Positions 13,401 through 25,100 of a stretch of DNA of 64,000 nt are shown here, piece after piece (the stretch's first letter is position 1; each line of letters starts with the position of its first letter). Position numbers and translations under genes: made by a program. This DNA is from Riptortus pedestris (taxonomy: Eukaryota > Arthropoda > Insecta > Hemiptera > Alydidae), in assembly GCA_019009955.1 (NCBI GenBank), contig CM032230.1:25079001-25143000 (forward strand), read 5' to 3'. The notes beneath the pieces are model-generated. The model worked only from the letters and a program-made list of their open reading frames with translations, ran no database searches and was not told the DNA's origin.

Positions 13401-16400
13401 TACAGATTATTTAAAAGATCAAAGTGCTCTTTGAAAATTAATCATTTTCCTTGAGTGACTAGTTTGTTTAGTTTCTTAGAATTATATTATGCACTTCCTT
13501 GTAGTATAAGTTCCAACCTTCCTAAGAACATAACTTGAATATATGTTCACATAAACAATGACATAATGGTAGTGAAAATGGTCTTATAAAGATGACCGTG
13601 AGACCTAAGAGAGATTATTGGAGGCCATTGCCTATCCTAGACTGCCAGAAATCCAATCATTGCTGGCTTTAACTATTGGCTTTAGTATTTGGGAAATAAA
13701 TGGAAAACACCAATAGCAGTTGTGGTAATAACTAAAAATACCCAATTCAATCTTCTTTTATCTTCCATTTTGAATGTTATAAATGTGTCACAAGAAAAGA
13801 GATTTGGAGATTCCATGTTTTAATGTAGTTTCAAATTTTTATTCCATTCATGCATACAACCATCTCCTGGTTATTAAACATCTTTTCAAATCTACCTACT
13901 ATAAATTTGAATATATTTCTGTAATTTGACTATTTATTTTAATTAAATAACCATTAGTTTTAATCACTTAAATGTTATTTAATGGGAGTTATGGATGTTT
14001 GTTTTGTTGATGTATTTTACATTTATTTGGACGGTGATATATTATTACAAATATCTGGAGATATGGTTTTTAATTTTTGTTTATTCATTTTTAAATATGC
14101 TTCTAACCCAACAATTTAGACAACTTATTTTAAGTATGGGAATTTATAATTTTCAGGTGTATAATAATCCATTGGTGAATTCATTTTCTTGTCCATTAAT
14201 TTTGTATTATGTCCATGTTTTGAATTTGGGGTTTATTTGTTATTGTAAATTGAACATTAATAACTTTGATTGGCACGTAATAAAAATGCTAACCAGGTGG
14301 ATAATTATCTATTTAGTACCATATTATGTATGCAAATGTCTGAGATGCTTAACTTATTTTGTTTAAAATCCTATTTTGTTAACGCTTACGAAGCCCTCAT
14401 AAGTAGATTGATCCTAACCGCTAAATTCATTAAAAAGCACTTTTGAAACTTATTGATTGATTCCCCCTTAAAACTCATCTTTTTTTAGAGTAAATAAAAA
14501 ATTAACAATACAGTTGTGTTAGTTTGTCTTTCTACCCATAAAGAAATAAATGAAACTACCATCTAAATAAAGTTTTTATTTTCAGAGAAGTAGTTTCATA
14601 CAATTGTCATAAAAATTTGATTTTGACTTCACATGACTTCCTTGTATTCCTATTAAATTAAATACATAACATTTTTTTTTCACTTCATTTGAAATTCATA
14701 TAAATTATCTCCATTTCAATGCATTGGATCAAAAAATCTGACAGTGCACAATTTATAGATCTTTTTATTGTTAATGAAGTAATTTCTAGCCAAATTTCCT
14801 TTATATCTAATAGGTATAGAGGAATCCATGTTTTTTTATTTCCGTAAAATGTTTCCTGTTAACAAAATCACACTATTACTTAATAGGAATTTAGAGATAG
14901 TAAACAATGAAATATTTTTCAAATCCAGGTTTTAAAATAAATGTTTTATTTAAGCCAATTGTGCTTTGTACTTAGAATTATTCTCAGATGACTGCCTTTG
15001 TTCAGTTATTCACACCTTTGAGATTTTATTACTCATTAACTTTTCCAGTAAGAATAATCTACCTTCAGTTCTTGCAGAGCCAATAATCGAGTGCATTTCA
15101 TCATCATTGGTGTTCGGATAGACACTAGAACATGCTTTTATAAACAAGGAAAGTCTTTTTATCAAGCAATTTTGGCCGAAAGAGCCATGCTTTAGTTTCT
15201 ACATGATGCCTGAAAGTCAGGAAATGTTCTTGAATGTTTGTTCTGGAATATAACTATTATAAATGAAGGTGGCTTATTCTTATTTGAAAGAACCTTATAA
15301 TATTTCTTCTAGTTTCAAAGAAGTATTTTAAGTTCTCTCACATAATTTGATTGTCACCTTCTCTTTGTTATTCATGTGAGTGAAGCTGACATACATTATG
15401 ACATTCTCAAGGGCTTATTTTGTTTATGGTGAGTTACTACTTAAGAGTATGATGCAGTAGAGAATGGTAAAACAGAATATTTTCAGTGAAAATACTTTAT
15501 TAAGAAAATAACGTTATTTTATCAATTGAAGGACAGGAAGACAGAGGTAAGTAGTGAGATTTTCTCAAAAGGTACTAATTTGTTGGACGAGTTTATTCCT
15601 GGGAATTTGATATTTCCAAGTCTCTCTACTTTATTATTGAAAAGTATTGGGCTCCTGTTTAGGAATCACTGCAAACGTGAGAGACTGGTTACTCATTCTG
15701 GTTATCGTCTCAGTTATCTCGGAATCTGTAATGTCATTATGGGTCCATTAATTCGACTACCCGTATTTATATAGACATCAACAGTTTCTATTGCCATTCG
15801 ATTTTATAAATAATGATATTATTTTCAAATTAATAATTTTAGAGTAATTAATAGACTCATAGTGCTTCAATTATTAGTTCATAATTACTTCATTAGTTGT
15901 AAGGGTTATTATAGGAAGTGAAGTTGGTCGAGTGGGAAGGGCACTGGCTATCTTAATAAAAGGAAGCAGATACGGATCTCTCTATTTCACACTGACTTTT
16001 CATAGGAATACAATTAGGGAGCTTCATGCCTCAGATCTTTTATCTGCTCTTGTTTCACCTAGGCCTGATAAGAACCTATGAAGAATATAAATGGAGCAGG
16101 CATAACACAGTAAAAACCTTACAGTCTTCTTTGAGTGCTGTTTCATCACCAAACTGATATCTCTATCACATCTGTCTCCTTCGTCATTCAGGCCTATTTA
16201 AGACTGATTTATTTTTTAAAGGTTATTTTAATATATATGTGTTTTCAAGTATTTACCCATTGATGTTTGCACACTTTCATGTAAATATAATTTACCATTA
16301 TTAATTTATTAATAACATTTCTTAAATGTTAAAGGAAACTGAATCTACTACGCCTAAAACAGTTCGCAATTCAGAAGAAACTCAGGCAAGAATTCAAAAA

Positions 16401-17827
16401 TCAAAAACAAAAAAACAAAATCCGTGTGTTGTGGCTACAATTTGCTTGTGTTTTTTCTTGTTAGAACGAGCTTTCATAATTTTTTTTTGTTTTACAAATA
16501 ACCGTAATTTTATTAACCAAAATTATTAGTATCCATATAGTTTGAAATTATTAATAATAAATCATCCTTTTTTTTCTTATTATAACCTTTACTAAATGAT
16601 CAATTATGTGAATATATTCATTTGAATTAACAAGTTTTTATTAACAAATGATGTTATAATCTTTAAAAGACCTGTAACTTAATTGATTAAATGTGGTATA
16701 TTGTTTAAACATTGTTGCTACCTATTAGACCAGCCATGTCTTTGATGTTTCATTCATCTCCATTCTTTTTCACTTTATTATTCTTTTTCCTAGCAGGTTG
16801 CATTTGCCTTGAATCCTTGGCATGATTGACTCATTCACATGCAGCACAGGAATCTGTTAACCTAAACACTTTTGTGTCGCATGTTGTTTAATTCTTGTCT
16901 ATCCCCCTTTTCTATTTAAATTTGATTTTAATGTTGTACATAAACATATGCACCTTTCAAGGCTTCAATTCATGCACTGTAATTTGGCTCTGCTTTTTAT
17001 TATTTGTATTTAACATTGTGAAATTTCTTTCAGGATTATAAAGATTAATTAACTTCACATTTTATTTAATTATACAATTTGAGAAATTTGAACAAAAAAA
17101 AATCTACAATAAATCCTTAATTTTTTAGAATCTAACTCTTGTGAGATTGCTTTATTCCCTAACACGATGATTACGTTATTATTCAGTAATACTTTTTTGT
17201 AAATATGTTGAGATATTTGTTTCAATTATTTAGGGATTTTTGGTAATGATACTGCTATTGATATAGCTGTGTTCAGAGTTATAGCTTTCCTGCTTCGCTG
17301 TTCTCATTACTGGCCTAACTCAGCAATGCTTCTTAATTAGTGTTTGTTTTTTATGAATAGATAATGAGTTTGAGTTCAAAGAATGTAAAGTAATATAAAT
17401 AATATTAGTTTATTCTACTCAAATAGTGGTACTACTTAGGTATTGTTATAAGGAAATTTGACTATTGACCAATGGGAAAGTTTTTGACTTTGTGAAGAAA
17501 AAATAATCAACATTAATTTAGTAGTTAGATTTTCTTTTTTCTGATTATATAAAAGCCAAGAAATCTAAAATCAATTTGTCGAACAGCATGAAATCAAATT
17601 TAGATTCAGTTCTATTGTAAATTCCCCGTCTTCTAACTTGTTTTATCAAATAGAAATCACCTCATTTTGAGTCACTACTTTTTAAACAAGTCGAGTTTAG
17701 TTCTTTGGATGTGCTGTTAGTGAACGGAAAAAATTGGTTGGACTGATGCAATGTTTAAATGCCTACTGATCTTACCTAGTAGATGATAGAATTGAGTTCC
17801 ATTGAAACAAACAAATACATAAGTAAT

Positions 17828-17875
<48 letters not shown>

Positions 17876-20800
17876 TCATATTTAATTTTTCTGTTTATGC
17901 TGTAGCAGTGACAATGCTTATTTGACCAAATCGATATTTATACATTTTATGTAAAACAAAGTTTTACGTTAATTAATTAATTGCTGAAAGTATTTGTTGC
18001 AGTAATTTGATTTATTTTTATTTTCTGTCTTTAGGACCCTCCTACTCATATGTCTTTCACAATAAGTTATTATCCAACTAAATATGTCATGTTTAGTATC
18101 TGATAGTGTAATTTCAGCAAGCGAAAAATATGCCTAGTTTACAAAGCTCCCACATGACAGACTTAAACATTATTTTAAATCCGTCTTAAATTCACTCTTC
18201 TGTTTGCACAAGTAGTGCTGTAGTGCAAAACCTGGGGAATACCTTTCTTTATTTATAATATCCACCTCTGTGTTGTTTATTTGTTGATAGTAATGCATTG
18301 TACTCTAGCCTTGTATGAGTGATCAAGTACTGGATGTAGAGCTTAGCCCAGATTCAAATTATGTTCAGCTGTCTGATGTATGTACCTTGGCTCACTGAAG
18401 AATTGTGTGATCATTTTACCTTGTACTTTGTTGTGGCTGCGAAGGTGTCAAATGACGTGGAATACTTTTGCAGCTTTTGGAACTGAAGCCATTGCTTTGA
18501 TAGACTTTTGGATACTACTAGTTCTGTTGATTGTTTTCATGTGTTTGTATCTAGGTTCTTTCCTTAGTGTCTCTTTATTGAGATATAGGCCACTGGAATA
18601 TTCTCTTTCAAGAGCTAAATCTCTTTTTTTGAATTTCTTAAACAAGTCTGTGCAGCATGTATAGTCTGCATCTGTCTGTCTCCTCCAAACAATGGTTGGG
18701 ACAAGTCACTTTGAAACATTTTTTTTTTTAATAGTTCCCCAAAATATTGTGAATTTTTTAAGGTTTACTATTGCTAAAAAATGGAGAAAAATAAACAATG
18801 GCTGTACCCTCGTAAAAGTTTTCGACTTACCAAGATAGTGTTTTTAATTTGAAATATTACGATAAAGGTAAAAACTACGCGTCTTTATTTACAATGTTTT
18901 CATCGATTACCAAAGGGATCCACAGACTTTGGGATCCCCCTGATAATTTTTAATGACAAGCAAAATTCATCTTTGAATTATGAGAACATTTTTTTTTTTT
19001 TTTTGACATATTATTAATATTCTGACTATATTTTCAACATAAATTTTCTTTGATTGGAGTATTAATGTTCTAAAAAAATAATTGTTAGTTATCAAGCCTG
19101 CAGATTAGAAATTCACTGTAGTTTTGATTATGATCTTAATTGTCCTTTCAGAATTCGTACTTGTGATGTGTGCCCCCCCCCCTATTTAATCTTTTTATTT
19201 ATTTACAATATTTTTATTTCATTTGAAGTATCTGCTATTATGCCCAGTTTTAAATAGTATGGAACTATTGAAAAATATTTTACTTGAAAATTGGATCATA
19301 TTATAGCTTCCCATTATTATTTTTACCTTAAAGAAGTTTAGATGGATTTTATTTTAGGCCCCTCTCTGTAAGTTCATTTATTAAAATATTATTTACCTCT
19401 CATTTATAGTATAGCACATAACCCTGGCTATAATGTTCCTATGGTTCCTTGTAATAAATGTTATCAATGTGTATATAAATGGTGTATGAATGTAAATAAT
19501 GTTAATGCTTGGGACTAGTCATAAATGTTTACTGTGTACATTTATTTTAGGTATTAAATAACATCTATGTAGTATTAGGACAAAAGCAATAGAAGTCTAT
19601 TGCAATATAATACATATATCCTTAAATGTCTGTAATCCATGTTAGTTTGCTGCAAGTAGCAATAAATTTGTTTTAAGCAATAATATTTATTGCTATGTTA
19701 TAAGCCAATTTCTTTTTTTTTTCTCACTTTTTTTAAATAACAAAATCAAGTTTCTACAACTCGGCTTCATATTTATTTATGACTTGATTTCTCTTTTGAA
19801 GAACAAAAAGTTACCTTTCTCAGAATCAAGGGTTCTGTTAAACTAATCATTTACTTATTGAATGAAACAGATTTAATCTTAGGAATAAGCTCTCTGTAGT
19901 AGTTTATAGTAAAAATCTATTAAAAGAAAAAGTTCTCACTCACTCTGGCCCTCTACACTAAAATGTGATGTAGTTGTTCATTTATTTCTCTGGGATTCAT
20001 TATCTATACTTTATTCTTATCATATGATGACCCGAACTGCAAACAGTTTCACGACAGCTTCGTATATCCCGAACACCTGCAGAATGCCTGATCTGGATCA
20101 AGATGTGATCTATCTGGTTTTGGTTCTAGCACAGGCGTATCCATGTTTTCGTGTACATGCTCTTGTATCGGTAATGCAACTCAACACCATGTCCTCTCCA
20201 GAGCAATGCCCACTCCACTCATACCATTATCAGTGGTTTCCATGTATTTACTCTGAACACCTATTGTAACTCTGAAGAATCCGTCTCTTATTTGCTTTGC
20301 TTTGAAGTCCCTGAGGATAATTTCCGTGGGAAGATTGAAAGTGTGCCCTACATTCTTTATAAGGTATCGTAAAACATTTCCATTGCATTGTCGTCAGCAT
20401 TTTCTCTAGGAGCTTACACAATAATTATCGATATATTAAATAAACTTTGTTATAAGTTTTAATAAAAAATATGAGGGTAGAGACCCTCATATTTCGGGGG
20501 AGAGTGGTTCAATGTGTTTTTTATTATGAACACGATCTTGACCTTTCTCCACTGTTTATGAGTGACTTTTCATAGTCATTATTTGGATTTTTCCACTGAA
20601 ACTCCTGAACTCATAAGATCTTATTTCAGGTTTCGAATCACCCCTACCAGGAATAGGCTTCTTACATTCCATACCACTTTTGGGTAACAAAAATTAGAGT
20701 TTTCTAGAGAGTTGATCCACCACTCACTCCTAATCTTGAGGAGATGGAGTTGTGTGATTCAGGTTTTATTTCCCTGGCTATGTGTTTTTCAACATTCCTG

Positions 20801-22131
20801 TGGAGTCATATAAGGTCCTGGTACTTGTACTATCTCTTCAAAAAATTCAAATACACAGTTTCATTAATTAAGTCTAAAATCTTTGGGATTACATTTTTAT
20901 TAGACAATTTCCCTCTAGGTATTGAAGTTCTAAATCTTTAAAGTTTGGAGGAAAGTGGCTTAAAATTCAGGTTTAGATGGTGATATTTTTTCCCTTAGTA
21001 GATTTCTACTACTTTAATGACAAGAAAGTAAAACTTATGCTCTGTTCATAAAATTTTTTGAAATGTAGAATCCTGGTGACATGGGTTGGATTTCCATTTG
21101 GGCCGTTGGAATTTATTTAGTGATGAACTTGCTAAATAAAATCTTTAGCCCCAGTAGCAAAAAGTGGCCATTAAAGAATAAGATAATTGAAATGTATAAT
21201 ACTTAAAACCTGCTAATTGTTTTTGGTGTTATCCTACAAAAGGCTGGAAAAAGATTTGTTCAGCCATCTTTCTTCCCACAACAATTAAAAAAAAAGAAAA
21301 ATTGAAATTGGCTTGACACAATCTTATTTTAATTGTATATCATTGAGTTTGTATGGAAGACATTTGCAGACAAACATCTTGGGTAGTTGGCAGGTGAGGA
21401 GTGATCGTATTCTAACAATAGTATTCATAGCATATTAGATAATAAAGTTTAGTTTATAGAAATGTTAGATCTGCTTAATTTATGATGTCATTAAATTAAG
21501 ATAGTTAGTTCTTCAGCAATGCTCTGAGTTTATGAATAAAAATAATTACACATTTTGTGATAGATAGTAAATTAAATGTTATAGATATGCATAATCAAAT
21601 ATATTGTATGTCAATTATATTTATTACATCATATAAAATTTCATGTCTTTGCCTTTATAGTTAATTTGTTATTAATGTGTTCAGACAGGTTTTGTTGAGA
21701 CTCTCAAACCTCAATTCACTCCGGGGCAGGTTGTTTCTCCTGGTCCGACAGTCAGTACCCCTCAGCCAATGAAACTTCAATTAGAACCAAATCCTGAAGT
21801 AGAGCAACTTAAGGAACAGATGAAGGAGCTTTCTGAAAAACTAGAAACTATGAGAAGTAATATTTTATTTTACATTAAATTTAATTGTCTTGGATTAAAA
21901 TGAAAATAAAGTCTAATTTCTATAATCTTTGTCAAATCAAACAGCTTACACTCTTAGAGTAATTTAATACAGGCTTAAGCAGTTCTACATTATAACTAAT
22001 TAAAGACACCTTTTGGATTTCCCTTAGGGGAAATCAGCTATTGGGGTTGTACTCATGATGGGATTTTCAAAACATTTCTTCAATGCGCATCGATCCTACT
22101 TAGTAGATGACGAAAATGGGGCCCATTCAAA

Positions 22132-22191
<60 letters not shown>

Positions 22192-25100
22192 TAGTTGTAT
22201 GTTACCGCTCTAGCAGTCGCTTATGTAAAAATGAAGATCAAGTTCGTTAATGGCTAAAATCGGACCAGTGTGAGGTGGGATTTACAGGGGGAATTTTGAA
22301 AATTCAAAATATTTCCATTATTATGCGTCATGTCAAAAATTTGTATAGAATCAATCCTATTGCAAATGTGATGCTCTATAAATGTTGTTATGTACATATT
22401 TTCATTATCTTGATTATTACCCTAAATAATCAGATTTTTTAGTTTTCTGCGTTCAGTAAACCCCCACTTATGTCATATTAACAATAAGCTGTTGTATTGT
22501 GAAGCCTACTATTTAAATTCTAAATACCAAATATTGTTCGCATTGAACTTTTACAATTTTAGATAAACGCGAATATGTGACACACATGGGAAATCTGCTT
22601 AGTTAACGCAGCCCATGCGTAATGGATTTTTTATATCAGTGTAACAAGAATAATTTAGGTGGTCCGGTACCAATACTACTGTATTGAAGACTACTATCTA
22701 TCTATCTGGACTGGAAGATTACTATCTAACATGCCACATTTCGAGGCTCATGATTTGACTGCAACCACTCCTCCGGTATCCAGTTTTAAAAGTTCTTTCT
22801 CGAACGTCTGAAGCGAGTACCATGTCCCAAAGTCTGGTTTTGAATTAGGCGCTGGAAAATGTTTTAGCTACTCCATTTTAAATGACGATCTGCATATGGA
22901 CTAAATAAAACAAATTGATTAATTGTTTGAAACCTTTCCTGCTGTAATAGGTCTTAAATTGTAAGTAATATTTTGTTGGCCATGATAAAAACCCTACATA
23001 ATATATACAACATTTTAGATATTTGTCTTTGTTATAACACTTTTACATCCTGTTTCTAAGAACTGAAAGTACTTCAGGGAAAAAACTATTTAAAAAATAT
23101 ATATAGCATGACCATCCTTACCTCTTAGTTTAAATAAATTTGAATACTATTTTTTTTTTTATTAAATAAATTTATGAAAAGGCATCTATAATAAAGTGTA
23201 TGTATAGTAGATTTCAGACATTTTTTGATTTATTATGAGTGAATTTATTAAGAAATGTTTTTTTTTCTTTGCTTGCCAGTTAAATATAAAGAGAAAGCCC
23301 ATGAGTTAGATTCTCTCAACATTCAACTTGAGCAGGCAGCTGAATTTAAGTCGAAAATTATGGAAGCACAAGCTGCTCTAAAACGAGAATTGGAGCGTGC
23401 TAAACGTGAAAGGCAAGAGGCTCTTGAAGCAAAAGAGGAACTTTCAGACATGGCTGATACTTTGGAAATGGCCACTCTTGACAAAGAAATGGCAGAAGAA
23501 AAGGTAAATTTTATAATTACTAAATCTTCTTAATTTGTCGACAGGGTCAGTAAATAAAACCTCTTTACATTCAAATTTCTTTATTGTTTGTTTCTTACAT
23601 GTTCCTTGCCCAATATCCCACCTCTTCAGGGTCTCAAATCTTCAATAAAAGTATAAAAAATAAATTTAATGTCCACTATAGAAAATTTATTTAAGACATT
23701 GTGATAAATATGTTTGTCATGGATGTCAAAGAACTGGAACTACACTAACGCAACAAAATGATTATTAAAGGTATTTTCATACTACTAGAGAAGTTCTCGT
23801 CAACCTTAACCTATTGCACAGACCCTCCATCTATTACCATTTTCCCTGTGCAAAAAAATAACATCGACAAGGACTTTTCTTTCATTACCAGTATATTTAA
23901 TCAATAGTATTTGACTTAAAAAAGATTTTATAATAATGTAATAAAAATGTGCACATTAAAGGTGTTTCTTTGGCAACTTTTTGGGCCTCAGGGGTGCCAT
24001 GTGAGTTAAAGTGTTAATCTTAATCTCACATGGTAAACCCAGAGTGGTGAGTTCAATTCCCACCTGAGCAAAGAAATTTATTTAGTGACGAAATTCATTA
24101 AATAAAATCCTTAGTCCCACCCTGGCTAGAAAAGGGTGGTAACCTGTAGATTACCCGTCCCACTTATCCTTAGTTGCAAAAAGTGGACGCTAATAAATAA
24201 TTTAAATTTGACAACTTTCAAATGGGAGAAGAATTAATTTTAATTCAACGGTTATGCCTTATTAGTGACTCCCCCCCCCCCTGATTTGAAATATCTGGGA
24301 ATTTGTGCAGCCTGTTTTATTTTCCAATTCAGGCTTAAGTAAAACTCATTTTGATGAGACATCTCTTACGAGTATCACAACATTTATTTGAAATCTATAA
24401 TTCTATGAAGATTGTCTTCAGTTAGGCCTGAAACTTTAGGGAAACCCCCCCAAAAATGATTTTAGAAGATCTTTAGGTTTTTGATTTATCTCATTAACAC
24501 CATGCTGCAGAAGCTCCCTTTTAATAATTTACAACTTATTTTCCAAGGGGGGCTGTATGAGTATTCATGTACTAGATTTTCTTTGAACTAGCCATTGGAG
24601 ATGATTTTTTTTTTTCATGTTAGCCATGTGAGTGTTGGCTTTAATCTCACACGGTAAATCTAGAGTGGCGTGTTCGATTCCTGCCTGAGGAAATAGGAAT
24701 TTATTTAGTAACGAACTCATTAAATAAAATTCTTAGTCCCACCCTGGCTAGAAAAGGGTGGTAACCTGTAGATAACCTGTCCCAGTTAGCCGTAGCAGCA
24801 AAAAGTGGATGTTAATAAATAATAATAATAATATTGTTAATAGGAGTGGATATTAACTTTGTATTCAAAACACAAATTCTTAAATTCCTGATCAGTTTCA
24901 TAAAACAAATGTGTCATAAATTTAGGTTAGAATATGGCTTTCCTTATTCTGTTTTGTAATTTTTGTTTGTTGAAAATACTAAATGTTTAATTGTGAGAAT
25001 TGAATTATATTATTTAGTATTAATGCTTAAATAATGCAATCATTATATTTTGGCTGTAAAAAATATTTAGTTCAAACATTTAAGATGGGTAACTATTCTA

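Larger units (their letters stand above)
13293..21071. other. Large DCTN1 intron, mostly unexplained
   Basis: About 7.8 kb of AT-rich intron. Apart from the AT repeat at 17828, a HINE-like end at 18121 and two weak exon candidates (15537-15551, 16335-16385), I see no gene, RNA gene or element. A GC-richer patch at 20020-20420 may be an old LINE remnant, but its frame is too broken to call. Confidence 0.45.

Noticed and set aside
13995..14366. Open frame of 123 codons, very hydrophobic
   Set aside because: Codons are almost all AT-rich, giving Tyr/Phe/Leu/Ile runs; this is what random AT-rich DNA gives. No start context or relatives.
18448..18645. Minus-strand open frame with a Lys-rich start
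   Set aside because: Looks protein-like but matches no family I know and overlaps an equally long plus-strand frame.
20024..20420. GC-richer patch that might be an antisense LINE endonuclease
   Set aside because: A minus-strand piece reads [17 protein letters not shown], faintly like an endonuclease motif, but frames break and no second motif is found.
23985..24110. Possible functional tRNA gene (boxes A and B)
   Set aside because: The same head recurs at many sites followed by a common body and tail, so it is a SINE, not a tRNA gene.
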